DNA of 64,000 nucleotides from an uncultured Halomonas sp. (GCF_947493865.1 NZ_CANLTC010000001.1:124001-188000); one strand, 5' to 3'. Positions 27,759 to 37,239 are shown, numbered from the stretch's first letter. Notes: generated by a model not told the origin, from the letters alone. Program-made: numbers and translations.

Positions 27759-28865
27759 ATGCAGTACGAACAAGACCAGCACCCCGCTCCAGCGGAGCCT
27801 CGGCAGGCGTCTAGCCAGAATGACGCCGATGCACTCTGCGAGCGGGTGCATCAAGCCAATACCGACAAGACATCGCTGCGAATAGAAGGCGGCGGCACCA
27901 AGGCGTTTTACGGCCGTCGGGTCGAGGGTGATGCACTGTCCCTGACCGGGCATCGCGGCATTACCCATTACGATCCGGTGGAACTGGTGGTTTCCGTACG
28001 CGCCGGCACCCCGCTTTCAGAACTCGAAGCGGCGCTGGATGCACAGCACCAGCAACTGAGCTGTGAACCGCCCCACTTCGGCCCTGCCGCCACCGTTGGC
28101 GGCATGATCGCCAGCGGCCTGTCCGGCCCCCGTCGCCCTTGGGTGGGGGCCGTGCGTGATTTCGTGCTGGGCACCCGGCTCATCACGCATGAAGGCAAGC
28201 ATCTACGCTTCGGCGGCGAGGTAATGAAGAACGTGGCCGGTTACGATCTATCGCGCCTGATGGTCGGCGCTCAGGGCACTCTTGGCGTCATCACCGAGGT
28301 CTCGCTCAAGGTGTTGCCCAAACCCAGCGCGACCCAAAGCCTGCGCCTCGAACTGCCTCTGGATGAGGCATTGCAACGACTTGCGCAGTGGGGACGTCAA
28401 CCGCTCCCGATTACCGCCGCGGCCTACCATGACGATGCGCTGCATCTGCGCCTGGAAGGCGGCAGAAGTTCCGTGGCCGCGACTAGTGAGCGACTGGGCG
28501 GAGACGATCTCGACAGCCGCTTCTGGCAAGATCTGCGCGAACAACGTCTGGCTTTCTTCGACAAGACCGATCCGCGTCCGCTGTGGCGCCTATCGTTGCC
28601 CAACAACACGCCACCGCTGGCATTGGAGGGTGACACGCTTTATGACTGGGCCGGCGCCCAGCGCTGGCTGCGCAGCGACGCCGAGGCAAGCACGCTGCGC
28701 AAGACCGTCACCCAGGCTGGCGGCCATGCCACCTGCTTCACTTCCGGTCACACCGAGCCGTTCACTCCGCTCTCGAAGGTCGTTGCCAACTATCATCGAC
28801 GGCTCAAGACCCAGCTCGATCCCAACGGTATCTTCAATCCCGGCCGGCTTTACCCGGAGTTTTAA
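27759..28865 (+). CDS. glcE: Glycolate oxidase subunit GlcE
   Basis: 368 aa, slightly longer than E. coli GlcE (350) because of a polar N-terminal tail of about 30 residues. FAD-oxidase fold: RIEGGGTKAFYGR, then VGGMIASGLSGPRRPWVGAVRDFVLG and GGEVMKNVAGYDLSRLMVGAQGTLGVITEVSLKV. It is a second flavin-binding-like subunit that pairs with GlcD. Nine bases separate it from glcD and two from glcF, consistent with one transcript. Shine-Dalgarno GAGGA. Confidence 0.93.
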   Translation: MQYEQDQHPAPAEPRQASSQNDADALCERVHQANTDKTSLRIEGGGTKAFYGRRVEGDALSLTGHRGITHYDPVELVVSVRAGTPLSELEAALDAQHQQLSCEPPHFGPAATVGGMIASGLSGPRRPWVGAVRDFVLGTRLITHEGKHLRFGGEVMKNVAGYDLSRLMVGAQGTLGVITEVSLKVLPKPSATQSLRLELPLDEALQRLAQWGRQPLPITAAAYHDDALHLRLEGGRSSVAATSERLGGDDLDSRFWQDLREQRLAFFDKTDPRPLWRLSLPNNTPPLALEGDTLYDWAGAQRWLRSDAEASTLRKTVTQAGGHATCFTSGHTEPFTPLSKVVANYHRRLKTQLDPNGIFNPGRLYPEF

Positions 28866-28867
28866 GC

Positions 28868-30106
28868 ATGCAGACCAACTTCACTGAAGCAGACCTGCAA
28901 AAACCGCATATCCGCGAGGCGGATCGCGTACTGCGCACCTGTGTGCACTGTGGCTTCTGCAACGCCACCTGCCCTACCTACCAGCTGCTTGGGGACGAGC
29001 GCGACGGTCCTCGCGGGCGCATCTATCTGATGAAGGAACTGCTGGAAAGCCGCGACGACGATGATCAGATAACCAAGGAGACTCAGCTCCACCTGGATCG
29101 CTGCCTGCTCTGCCGCAACTGCGAAACCACCTGCCCTTCCGGGGTCGAGTATCACAAGTTGTTCGACATTGGCCATGCGGAAGTCGACCGTCGCGTGGGA
29201 CGTACGCCCAGGGAACGCGCCTTGCGCTACGGCTTGCGCCACGCCCTGGTCGATCCCAAACGGTTTGCAATGTTACTCAAGATGGGGCAGGTCTTTCGCC
29301 CTCTGGTACCTGGCGTTTTCAAGGACAAGATACCGTCCAAACCGGCGAACCCTGGCAAGCGGCCAGAAGGAAAGCAGCATCCCCGGCAAATGCTGATTCT
29401 CGAGGGTTGCGTTCAGCCCGGACTTTCTCCCAATACCAATGCGGCCACCGCCCGGGTGCTGGACAAAATAGGCATCGGCCTGACCCCGGCGCCGGACGTC
29501 GGCTGCTGCGGCGCCATTGATTATCACCTCAACGCCCATCAAGCCGGTCGGCAACGCATGCGCCACAACATCGATGCCTGGTGGCCCCATGTCGAGGCCG
29601 GCTGTGAAGCCATCGTACAAACCGCCAGCGGCTGCGGTGCGTTCGTGAAAGAGTATGGCGAGGTACTCGCAGACGATCCTGCTTACGCCGAGAAAGCCAA
29701 GCGCATCAGTGCCTTGGCCAAGGACCTGGTCGAGATTCTGCGCGATGAAGATCTCGAGGCACTCAAGATCGAGGAATCACGCAAGCTGGCCTTTCACTGC
29801 CCTTGTACCCTGCAGCACGCGCAGCGCCTGGGTGGCGTGGCCGAGAATATACTCACCCGGCTCGGTTTCAGCCTGACGCCGGTGCGGGACGCGCACCTTT
29901 GCTGCGGCTCTGCGGGTACCTACTCCGTCACCCAGCCGGAACTGGCAAAACAGCTGCGGGATAACAAGCTCGACGCCTTGGAAGCCGGCAATCCCGAAAC
30001 TATCGTGACCGCCAACATCGGCTGTCAGACCCATCTCGACGGTGCAGGCCGAACTCGAGTCCGGCACTGGATCGAGATCGTCGACGAGGCACTAGCTACA
30101 ACGTGA
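28868..30106 (+). CDS. glcF: Glycolate oxidase iron-sulfur subunit GlcF
   Basis: 412 aa. Two [4Fe-4S] motifs near the N-terminus: CVHCGFCNATCP (about residues 21-32) and CLLCRNCETTCP (about 78-89). Then two CCG domains (GCCGAIDYH and CCGSAGTY). This subunit carries electrons from the GlcDE flavins to the membrane quinone pool. The length equals that of other GlcF proteins. It lies two bases behind glcE. Confidence 0.95.
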   Translation: MQTNFTEADLQKPHIREADRVLRTCVHCGFCNATCPTYQLLGDERDGPRGRIYLMKELLESRDDDDQITKETQLHLDRCLLCRNCETTCPSGVEYHKLFDIGHAEVDRRVGRTPRERALRYGLRHALVDPKRFAMLLKMGQVFRPLVPGVFKDKIPSKPANPGKRPEGKQHPRQMLILEGCVQPGLSPNTNAATARVLDKIGIGLTPAPDVGCCGAIDYHLNAHQAGRQRMRHNIDAWWPHVEAGCEAIVQTASGCGAFVKEYGEVLADDPAYAEKAKRISALAKDLVEILRDEDLEALKIEESRKLAFHCPCTLQHAQRLGGVAENILTRLGFSLTPVRDAHLCCGSAGTYSVTQPELAKQLRDNKLDALEAGNPETIVTANIGCQTHLDGAGRTRVRHWIEIVDEALATT

Positions 30107-30143
30107 ATCCGATCACAAGATTTCAATCAAACGGAGTGACAAG

Positions 30144-30551
30144 ATGCAACAAAAACCCGTACTGACACTCGACGATGCCAACGCCATCCTCGATGCCGCC
30201 CAGCAGGAAGCCGAGGCCAATGGCTGGGCAATCACGGTCGCCGTGGTAGACGATGGTGGTCATTTGCTGGCCTTGCGCCGCCTCGATGGCTGCTCGCCCA
30301 TTTCCAGCTACATCGCCAACGAGAAGGCACGCGCCGCTGCCCTGGGACGCCGTGAATCCCAGGCATACGAAGAAATGATCAATAACGGACGCACTGCATT
30401 TCTTTCGGCGCCGGTATTGCAAGGCATGATGACGGGCGGCGTGCCGGTGCTAGTGAACGGCCAGGTCGCGGGGGCTGCAGGCGTTTCCGGTGTCAAACCC
30501 GAGCAGGATGCCCAGGTGGCCAAGGCAGGTATTCAGGCGATCAGCAGTTGA
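30144..30551 (+). CDS. glcG: GlcG/HbpS family protein
   Basis: 135 aa, single GlcG/HbpS domain: LTLDDANAILDAAQQEAEANGWAITVAVVDDGGHLLALRRLDG, then a glycine-rich turn GGVPVLVNGQVAGAAGVSG. HbpS binds haem in Streptomyces; in glc operons the role is unproven. It follows glcF by 37 bases with its own GGAG signal and closes the operon before a hairpin at 30581. Confidence 0.88.
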   Translation: MQQKPVLTLDDANAILDAAQQEAEANGWAITVAVVDDGGHLLALRRLDGCSPISSYIANEKARAAALGRRESQAYEEMINNGRTAFLSAPVLQGMMTGGVPVLVNGQVAGAAGVSGVKPEQDAQVAKAGIQAISS

Positions 30552-30580
30552 GCCAACGACACGTCTCCTGAGAAACGAAA

Positions 30581-30609
30581 AACGGAAGACCTCCAGGAGG
30601 CCTTCCGTT
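30581..30609. terminator. Hairpin ending the glc operon
   Basis: Fourteen-base arms (30581-30594, 30596-30609) with one mismatch. The A-run 30578-30582 gives U-rich sequence only on the minus strand; on the plus strand no T-run follows, so it may act mainly as a stabilising 3' stem. Confidence 0.5.
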
Positions 30610-30665
30610 GTCATTCTTGCTTCCCACATTCCATCGGCATCGCACCAATGGAACATCACCTGCAA

Positions 30666-30824
30666 TCAGCGCCGGGCGATGATCCAGATGGCGTGAATGA
30701 TTCCCGGAATGTAGCCAAGAATCGTCAGCAGAATGTTGATCCAGAAGTGCAGCCCCAAGCCTACCTGCAGAAACACGCCTACCGGGGGCAGCAGAATGGC
30801 AAGAATGATACGAACGATATCCAT
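30666..30824 (-). CDS. YqaE/Pmp3 family membrane protein
   Basis: 52 aa from the ATG at 30824, chosen for a perfect AAGGAGG; two spans, with the family core ILAILLPPVGVFLQVG and LLTILGYIPGIIHAIWII. Pmp3-type proteolipids are linked to membrane potential and salt or cold stress in plants and yeast; E. coli YqaE has no agreed role. In a salt-tolerant organism a stress role is plausible (inference). Confidence 0.9.
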   Translation of the reverse strand: MDIVRIILAILLPPVGVFLQVGLGLHFWINILLTILGYIPGIIHAIWIIARR

Positions 30825-30899
30825 GTAAAAACCTCCTTGTTGTCGATTGTGTGCCAATGAAATTGGCGACTGACCGGACCCATCATACGTGAGTGTTTT

Positions 30900-31142
30900 C
30901 TAGTCGTCATTCTCCTGCCGGGACGCGCGAGGGTGGATCTTCTGCGTGAGACGCCCTGAGCCCTTTGCCAATTGATCATGATGGCGCTCCCAATCCTCCC
31001 AATCGAAGGGTGTCCCGCTACGTGGCGGGTGGCTGCCTGCCTCCCGTGCTCGCGCCCAGGCCAGCTCTTCGAGGGTTTGGGGCTTGGCATCCTCCCTGTC
31101 CAGATCAACCCCTTTCTTGGCCATGTAATCCCGTGCATTCAT
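30900..31142 (-). CDS. Small hypothetical protein
   Basis: 80 aa, supported by AGGAG at ideal distance before the ATG and by a charged, soluble composition. I do not recognise a family. It contains acidic and basic patches (MAKKGVDLDREDAK; FDWEDWERHHDQL) and no cysteine or membrane span. It lies 76 bases upstream of the Pmp3 gene on the same strand, so they may be co-expressed. Confidence 0.6.
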   Translation of the reverse strand: MNARDYMAKKGVDLDREDAKPQTLEELAWARAREAGSHPPRSGTPFDWEDWERHHDQLAKGSGRLTQKIHPRASRQENDD

Positions 31143-31367
31143 TACTGGACTCCTGAGATAAAAATCACCATGAGTTGAAACGTGGCGAGCGAGTTTTCGA
31201 CTCGCCAGACCTTACATGGCGATATTGCACTGGCAAGTTTCGTCTATAACCACTAGCGTTTGGATAAGCGTACGGCGGGAAGGTTCAGCCCATGCTCATG
31301 CGAAGCAGGTCAGCGCCTTGCGATGCATGAAATATGGCGTACAAACTACTGACAGAAGGAACGCTTC

Positions 31368-31778
31368 ATGAGCAAGAAAGCCCCCACCACTGTCGGCGAG
31401 ATCATGTCCCGGGACTGCTTTCGGGTATCGGGATCGACCTCCGTGGCCACGCTGGTTGCCGGTCTCACGCTTCATCGCTTGCCCGGCGCGCCCGTCGTGG
31501 ACGAGCACGATCGCCTGATCGGCTTCATTTCGGGACAGGATATTCTGGGCAAGCTGCTCGACAGCGCCTATCACGGTGGCCAGCCCGCCCTGGTAAGAGA
31601 GCTGATGCGCGAGGAAGTGCTCACGGTTTCGCCGGACAAGGGCATCGTCGACTTGGCTCAGGAAATGCTCGGCAACAAACCCAAGATCTATCCGGTGGTC
31701 GACGAACATCGTTTGCTGGGAATCGTCACACGCCGTGATATTCTGAACGCCATCGCCTCGATGCGCGGCGGTCTTTAA
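31368..31778 (+). CDS. CBS-domain-pair protein
   Basis: 136 aa: two CBS domains and nothing else. Domain one includes TTVGEIMSRDCFRVSGSTSVATLVAGLTLHRLPGAPVVDEHDRLIGFISGQDIL; domain two has LVRELMREEVLTVSPDKGIVDLAQEM..KIYPVVDEHRLLGIVTRRDIL. Such pairs bind adenosine nucleotides and act as energy or ionic-strength sensors on partner proteins. No partner is evident nearby. Shine-Dalgarno AAGGAA. Confidence 0.88.
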   Translation: MSKKAPTTVGEIMSRDCFRVSGSTSVATLVAGLTLHRLPGAPVVDEHDRLIGFISGQDILGKLLDSAYHGGQPALVRELMREEVLTVSPDKGIVDLAQEMLGNKPKIYPVVDEHRLLGIVTRRDILNAIASMRGGL

Positions 31779-31804
31779 GCAGGCTTATGTGATGTACCGC
31801 GCAC

Positions 31805-31835
31805 AAAAAAGCCCGCCGCGTCGATGACGCGGCGG
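31805..31835 (-). terminator. Hairpin with T-run on the minus strand
   Basis: CCGCCGCGTC and GACGCGGCGG (31813-31822, 31826-31835) around GAT. The A-run 31805-31810 gives six T only on the minus strand, so it stops leftward transcription from 32126. On the plus strand it may still fold behind the CBS gene. Confidence 0.6.
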
Positions 31836-32021
31836 TAAAGGATCGAATACAGTAAGTAAAGACGCAATATCCAGCATGTGTAGGAACGTTGCGCTGTTCT
31901 TATGACCCCAAGATATGGAAAATTCTCCCTGTAGGATTAAAGTTTTCTGCGGCCGTGTCGATTTCATGAATTTCGCGACCCTTGCAGGAACACTCGGAGA
32001 TTCACTATCATGCGCCTCAAG

Positions 32022-32097
32022 GCGGGTATAGCTCAGTTGGTAGAGCATCAGCTTCCCAAGCTGAGGGTCGAGGGTTCGAATCCCTTTGCCCGCTCCA
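32022..32097 (+). tRNA. tRNA-Gly (CCC anticodon)
   Basis: Seventy-six bases including an encoded CCA (32095-32097). Acceptor arm GCGGGTA pairs with TGCCCGC (one G.U), D-arm GCTCAGTTGGTAGAGC, anticodon stem CAGC/GCTG with loop TTCCCAA and anticodon at 32055-32057, and T-arm GAGGGTTCGAATCCCTT. No second tRNA adjoins it, and I see no integrase or duplicated 3' end nearby. Confidence 0.97.
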
Positions 32098-32125
32098 TGT
32101 GGCACTTGGTGACGCTGTCCAGCGT

Positions 32126-32329
32126 CTAATCCACCCCCGGATCGGCCTCTTTGGCGTCGTCCCAGACATTGCGATTGGAACTTTTCATGCTTTCCACTTC
32201 GTACTGCGCATCTTCATAATTGTCGTATACGCCCAACGAAGTACCGGTATCGCTGTCATATACTTCATAGCGCACCGTCGCATCATCTGAATCCTTCAAT
32301 TCACGAATTTCGATCGCGTCGTTAAGCAT
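32126..32329 (-). CDS. Small acidic hypothetical protein
   Basis: 67 aa from the ATG at 32329, where GAGGAG gives a strong start signal. Very acidic (many D and E), soluble, with a pattern of beta strands then a helix (YEVYDSDTGTSLGVYDNYEDAQYEVESM). I do not recognise the family. It converges on the tRNA and stands 28 bases from its 3' end. Confidence 0.65.
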   Translation of the reverse strand: MLNDAIEIRELKDSDDATVRYEVYDSDTGTSLGVYDNYEDAQYEVESMKSSNRNVWDDAKEADPGVD

Positions 32330-32529
32330 CGGTACTCCTCGTGGCAGTGAATTGCGCTCGACTCTTGTCCTGCAGGGTGTTTGAGTGAGGCAACAATGAA
32401 TCGTTCCCGACAATGATACAGGGGCAAGGATAATACAATGCAAGTTCACATGCGCCACGCCACGCCGGCTTCGGTTTGCCACTCGAGACCCGCACCGGCG
32501 CACGATTCCAACAGCCCGGGTTGATCACC

Positions 32530-32901
32530 ATGCTCGTGTACCTTGTTGCCTTTGCTGTTTGCCTGCTGGTGATCGGCATCAGTATGGCCTTGCTCATGGG
32601 GATGAGTACGCCGCGCTACCGCACCGAGCCACAGCACTTGCTCGGGCTCTTCGATCGGGTGTTGAATCATCAGGCTTCGGAAACCGAGTGGCATGCTCTG
32701 GTGGGCTATCCCATTCGTCATGACGAGTCTCTCGAATCCGTCCGACGCGGCGCCCAGGATATCATGGACGATCATGGTCGCCCCTGGCAGGCCGCCCAAG
32801 GGGGGTGCCTGTTATCTCGCAGCGGACGCGAGGAGTTGACCATTCTGCGTGATGAGCTGGCTTCCCGCATGCTTCAGGAACAGGGCAAGCAACCGTTTTA
32901 A
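32530..32901 (+). CDS. Hypothetical single-span membrane protein
   Basis: 124 aa from the ATG at 32530, which opens directly with a membrane segment (MLVYLVAFAVCLLVIGISMALLMGM); the remainder is a soluble helical region with no recognised motif. The start signal is weak. The orientation, N-terminus outside or a short anchor with the bulk inside, cannot be settled here. It precedes the AraC-type regulator on the same strand by 51 bases. Confidence 0.6.
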   Translation: MLVYLVAFAVCLLVIGISMALLMGMSTPRYRTEPQHLLGLFDRVLNHQASETEWHALVGYPIRHDESLESVRRGAQDIMDDHGRPWQAAQGGCLLSRSGREELTILRDELASRMLQEQGKQPF

Positions 32902-32952
32902 ACATGCAGACCGCCATTTTCATTCCGCCGATCCGATGTTACGAGGCCATTT

Positions 32953-33738
32953 ATGACCAGTGCCATTCGCCTGATACCCCTCGATAACGCCATCAAGCAT
33001 CATGCCCACAGCTACCATCAGATCGTGATTGGTCTCGAGGGCCATGCCGAGTTCGAGATCGAAGGCTTGAAGGGACGCATCGCACCCTTGTCTGGGTGCA
33101 TCGTACCCGCCAACCACACTCACCACTACACCGGCGTCGGTGCCAACCGCCAACTGATTTTCGATCTTCCCGAGAACGTCCTGGCGCTTTCGGGAGGTCA
33201 TTCCGCACTGGTCCATCTGTTCGACGCACCACGTTTTTTCACGCTAGACGATTCATTGCAGGCCTATCTGCGCTTTTTGGTGATGGAGATGGAACATCCC
33301 CACAGCGCTCCAAGGGAACTGCTGGCAACCACCTTCCTGGGCTGCCTGCATGCGCGTCTTGCCACCTCTTCGGCTTTCATCAAAGCGCCGCGATTCGATA
33401 TTTCCATCATCGATCGTTACATCCAGTCTCATCTAGCCCAGCGTCTGAGCGTCGCCGATCTGGCGAGTCTTGTCTGCTTGAGCCAGGCACATTTCAGCGA
33501 CTGCTTCCGCCAGCAGACGGGCCTTTCGCCCTATCAGTACATATTGCGCCAGCGCCTGGCAACCGCTCGTGAACTCCTGAGCTTCTCTCGGTTGCCGTTG
33601 AGCGAGGTAGCCGCCCGCACCGGCTTTTCCAGCCAGAGCGCCCTGTCCCATGCAGTTCGTCGCGCCTTTGACAGGACACCGAATCAATTGCGCCAGGCGA
33701 GCCCCATACGACGCTCGGGCGCAATGGCTCTCGTTTAG
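32953..33738 (+). CDS. AraC-family regulator, likely controlling putAP
   Basis: 261 aa. The N-terminal half is a cupin-like sensor domain (HAHSYHQIVIGLEGHAEFEIEG; PANHTHHYTG), the C-terminal half two helix-turn-helix motifs of the AraC type: VADLASLVCLSQAHFSDCFRQQTGLSPYQYILRQRL and LSEVAARTGFSSQSALSHAVRRAFDRTPNQLR. In Pseudomonas the AraC regulator PruR sits beside and activates putA-putP in response to proline; position here is the same. The following putA lacks its own DNA-binding domain, which fits. Shine-Dalgarno GAGG. Confidence 0.88.
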   Translation: MTSAIRLIPLDNAIKHHAHSYHQIVIGLEGHAEFEIEGLKGRIAPLSGCIVPANHTHHYTGVGANRQLIFDLPENVLALSGGHSALVHLFDAPRFFTLDDSLQAYLRFLVMEMEHPHSAPRELLATTFLGCLHARLATSSAFIKAPRFDISIIDRYIQSHLAQRLSVADLASLVCLSQAHFSDCFRQQTGLSPYQYILRQRLATARELLSFSRLPLSEVAARTGFSSQSALSHAVRRAFDRTPNQLRQASPIRRSGAMALV

Positions 33739-33751
33739 CAAGCATTAGACC

Positions 33752-33763
33752 AACGTATACGTT
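33752..33763. promoter_or_regulatory. 12-base palindrome between araC and putA
   Basis: AACGTATACGTT is a perfect palindrome 212 bases upstream of putA. TAGACC (33746-33751), also seen upstream of lldP and glcD, adjoins it. Possible operator or regulator contact; the regulator is unknown. Confidence 0.4.
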
Positions 33764-33974
33764 TTTCTCCATTGCCACATTTTTTCCGCGATTTATGCAA
33801 ATGTAACCGGGGAATTGGCAAGACGGGGAGCTATCGTCCACCCTAGATTCGACACGTCGCGCGATTCATGCGCTCCTGAACGGTACCGCTCTCGCCATTC
33901 GTGGCAGCGTCTGTCGTCTATCTGTTAACGACGACAAGAGATTCGGGTCGGGAACCACGATGAGAGGTCATTTC

Positions 33975-36900
33975 ATGCTTACTGCCAAGACCATGCTGGA
34001 TACTGCCACCTGGCAACAGGATCTGAGCGCACTGCTCACGTCCGTCAGCGACCATTACATCGTCGATGAAGAGCGGTTCGTCGCGGAATTCGTCGATCTT
34101 CTCCAAGCCGACGAGGAGGACTTCACGCGGATCGCGAAGAAGACCGCGGAGCTGGTGCGGGAAGTGCGCGGCATGGATACGGCAGTGGACTCCATCGATG
34201 AACTGCTGCAGCAGTATAGCCTCGACACTCATGAAGGCCTGATGCTGATGTGCCTGGCGGAAGCCATGCTGCGCATTCCCGACAAGGCCACCGCGGATGC
34301 GCTGATCGACGATCGTCTCGGACCGGCGGACTGGAAATCCCACCTGGGCCAGAGCGACTCCTGGTTCGTCAACGCCTCGACCTGGGGGCTCTTGATGACC
34401 GGCCGGGTGCTGCAGATGGACAAGCCCAAGGAAGGCAAGCCCGCCAACTTCATCAATCGCATGACCAATCGCATGGGCGAACCGGTCATCCGCAAAGCCA
34501 TGTATCAGGCGATGAAGATCATGGGCCGCCAGTTCGTGCTGGGCCGCACCATCGATGAGGCCTTGAAGCGCTCCCAGCCACTGTTCGACAAGGGGTACAC
34601 CTACTCCTACGACATGCTCGGCGAGGCCGCCCGCACCCGGGAAGACGCTCGGCGCTACTTCGAGGACTACGCCCACGCCATCAAGCAGGTCGGGGCCACC
34701 AGCCAGAAGCTCGACGACAAGACCCCTGAGCCTTCGGTGTCGATCAAGCTCTCGGCACTGCATCCTCGCTACGAATTCGGTCGGCGCGAGCAGGTGCTGG
34801 AAGAACTTGTGGGCACGGTCAAGGAACTCGTGGTCATGGCTCGGGAGCGCCAGGTGGAGCTCACCATCGATGCGGAAGAGGTGGATCGCCTGGAACTCTC
34901 CCTCGAGGTCTTTCGCGCCGTTTATGAAAGCGAGGCCTGCAAGGGCTGGGGACACTTCGGTATCGTCGTCCAGGCCTATGCCAAGCGCGCCCTGCCGGTG
35001 CTGCACTACATCAATCGCCTTGCCGATCTTCAAGGCGACGTGATTCCCATGCGTCTGGTGAAAGGCGCCTACTGGGACACCGAGGTCAAGGAAACCCAGA
35101 TGGTGGGGGTGGATGGCTACCCGGTGTTCACCCGCAAGGCCAGTACCGATGTGGCCTATCTGGGCTGCGTGCACTTCCTGCTTTCGGAAAACACCCGCGG
35201 ACGCATCTTTCCGCAGTTCGCTACCCACAATGCCCATACCATCAGCACGATCCTGGAACTCGCCACCGAAACCACTCGCCCCTTCGAATTCCAGCGCCTG
35301 CACGGCATGGGCGAAGCGCTTTACGACGCCGCTCTCAAGCGCGCCCCCGAAGGCACCTATTGCCGCATCTATGCGCCGGTCGGTGCCCACAAGGATCTGC
35401 TGCCCTATCTAGTGCGCCGCCTGCTGGAGAACGGCGCCAACTCCTCTTTCGTGCATCAACTGGTCGATCCCAAGGTGCCGGTGGAGTCGCTATGCGTGCA
35501 CCCTGTCGAAACTCTCAAACAGTACGACACCTATTACAATCCCCAAATCCCGCTTCCCCCGGATCTCTACGGCACCAAGCGGCGTAATTCCAAGGGCATC
35601 AACCTGAACATCTGGAGTCAGTACCAGCCCCTGATGGACGCCATGGCCGAATTCATGGACAAGACCTATGATGTCAAGCCGCTACTGGGAATCGATGTCG
35701 CCGAGGACAACGCGCAGCGCCACGAAGTCATGAGCCCGTTTGATACGACACAGCAGGTCGGCAGCGTGCAGTGGACCAGCGAGGAGCAGGCGCGCAAGGC
35801 GGTGGATGTTGCCTGGAGCGCCTTCCCAGGTTGGCGTGATACGCCGGTTCAGGAGCGAGCGCAGATCATCGAGCGCTTCGCCGATTCCCTGGAGACCCAC
35901 ACGCCCGAACTGATGACCCTGTGCTGCCGGGAAGGCGGCAAGCTCTTGACCGATGGGGTCGATGAGATTCGCGAAGCGGTGGATTTCTGCCGCTACTACG
36001 CCACCCGCGCGCGCGCACTGTTCGGCGAGATCACGCTGCTGCCAGGCCCCACCGGTGAGATCAACGAACTATCCATGAGCGGCAAGGGGGTGTTCGCCTG
36101 CATCAGCCCCTGGAATTTTCCGATAGCGATCTTCTGCGGCCAGATGGTGGCCGCGGCGGTATCCGGCAACAGTGTACTGGCCAAGCCCGCGGAGCAGACC
36201 TCCCTGATCGCCCATCGCGTGGTGGCGTTGCTGCACGAGGCGGGCATGCCCCGGGAGGTGGTTCAGCTATTGCCCGGCGACGGCCCCACGGTAGGCAGCG
36301 TGCTCTCCTCGGACCCACGCATCACCGGTGTCGCCTTCACCGGCTCCACCGCCACCGCGAATCTCATCAATCGTGCATTGGCCGCTCGGGAAAACGCACC
36401 CTTGCCGGCGCTGATTGCGGAGACCGGCGGACTCAATGCCATGATCGTCGATTCCACCGCCCTGCCGGAACAGGTGGTCGTGGATGTCGTTCGCTCCTCG
36501 TTTCAGAGTGCCGGACAGCGCTGCTCGGCGCTGCGCATCCTCTATCTGCAGGAAGACGTGGCGGATCGGGTCATCGAGATACTCAAGGGCGCCATGGCGG
36601 AGCTCAGCATCGGTGATCCGCGTATCCTGGGCACCGATGTAGGGCCGGTAATCGACGAGGAGGCGCGCGAAAACCTGCAAGCCTATATCGACAAGCTCAA
36701 GGGCGAGAACCGGCTGTTGGCAGAAACGCCGCTGACCGGCGATCATATCGATCACGGCAGGTTCATCGCACCGACGGCCTTCCAGGTATCGGGCATCGAG
36801 GAACTGGAGAGCGAGCAGTTCGGGCCGATACTGCATATTGCCCGCTATAAATCCGCGGAAATCGACAAGGTCATCGAAACCATCAATGCCAAGGGCTACG

Positions 36901-37166
36901 GTCTTACCTTCGGCGTGCATAGCCGCAACGACTCCTTCGCCAAGGCGGTTGCGGACAAGGTGCGGGCGGGCAATGTGTACATCAACCGCAATATCATTGG
37001 TGCGGTGGTCGGTGTGCAGCCTTTTGGCGGTCAGGGATTTTCCGGTACCGGTCCCAAGGCCGGTGGTCCTCACTATCTCTTGAGCTTCGCCACGGAAAAG
37101 ACTCGTACCAACAATACCGCCGCCCTGGGAGGAAATGCCTCACTGCTTGCCTTGGGCGATGAGTGA
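33975..37166 (+). CDS. putA: Bifunctional proline dehydrogenase / P5C dehydrogenase PutA
   Basis: 1063 aa from the ATG at 33975, chosen for GAGAGG upstream. The N-terminal flavin domain (about residues 150-470; contains LVKGAYWDTEVK and the FATHNAHT and ENGANSSFVHQL blocks) oxidises proline to pyrroline-5-carboxylate; the C-terminal aldehyde dehydrogenase domain (about 560-1040) forms glutamate, with catalytic cysteine C850 in GQRCSA and PAEQTS and AETGG motifs. E. coli PutA is about 1320 aa and has a ribbon-helix-helix repressor domain at its start; this protein lacks it, so it is not autoregulatory. putP follows after 73 bases. Confidence 0.95.
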   Translation: MLTAKTMLDTATWQQDLSALLTSVSDHYIVDEERFVAEFVDLLQADEEDFTRIAKKTAELVREVRGMDTAVDSIDELLQQYSLDTHEGLMLMCLAEAMLRIPDKATADALIDDRLGPADWKSHLGQSDSWFVNASTWGLLMTGRVLQMDKPKEGKPANFINRMTNRMGEPVIRKAMYQAMKIMGRQFVLGRTIDEALKRSQPLFDKGYTYSYDMLGEAARTREDARRYFEDYAHAIKQVGATSQKLDDKTPEPSVSIKLSALHPRYEFGRREQVLEELVGTVKELVVMARERQVELTIDAEEVDRLELSLEVFRAVYESEACKGWGHFGIVVQAYAKRALPVLHYINRLADLQGDVIPMRLVKGAYWDTEVKETQMVGVDGYPVFTRKASTDVAYLGCVHFLLSENTRGRIFPQFATHNAHTISTILELATETTRPFEFQRLHGMGEALYDAALKRAPEGTYCRIYAPVGAHKDLLPYLVRRLLENGANSSFVHQLVDPKVPVESLCVHPVETLKQYDTYYNPQIPLPPDLYGTKRRNSKGINLNIWSQYQPLMDAMAEFMDKTYDVKPLLGIDVAEDNAQRHEVMSPFDTTQQVGSVQWTSEEQARKAVDVAWSAFPGWRDTPVQERAQIIERFADSLETHTPELMTLCCREGGKLLTDGVDEIREAVDFCRYYATRARALFGEITLLPGPTGEINELSMSGKGVFACISPWNFPIAIFCGQMVAAAVSGNSVLAKPAEQTSLIAHRVVALLHEAGMPREVVQLLPGDGPTVGSVLSSDPRITGVAFTGSTATANLINRALAARENAPLPALIAETGGLNAMIVDSTALPEQVVVDVVRSSFQSAGQRCSALRILYLQEDVADRVIEILKGAMAELSIGDPRILGTDVGPVIDEEARENLQAYIDKLKGENRLLAETPLTGDHIDHGRFIAPTAFQVSGIEELESEQFGPILHIARYKSAEIDKVIETINAKGYGLTFGVHSRNDSFAKAVADKVRAGNVYINRNIIGAVVGVQPFGGQGFSGTGPKAGGPHYLLSFATEKTRTNNTAALGGNASLLALGDE

Positions 37167-37239
37167 AGCACGAGAGTAGCGACGACGAACGCCCTGATGC
37201 AAAATCGAGAATAAATAACAATCGGATAGGAAACGACTC

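Noticed and set aside
31805..31835. Plus-strand intrinsic terminator after the CBS gene
   Set aside because: The stem is perfect, but the T-run is only on the minus strand, so it is listed for that direction.
32022..32097. tRNA-Gly as a possible integration site for a mobile element
   Set aside because: No integrase, no copy of the tRNA 3' end, no change in gene type nearby.
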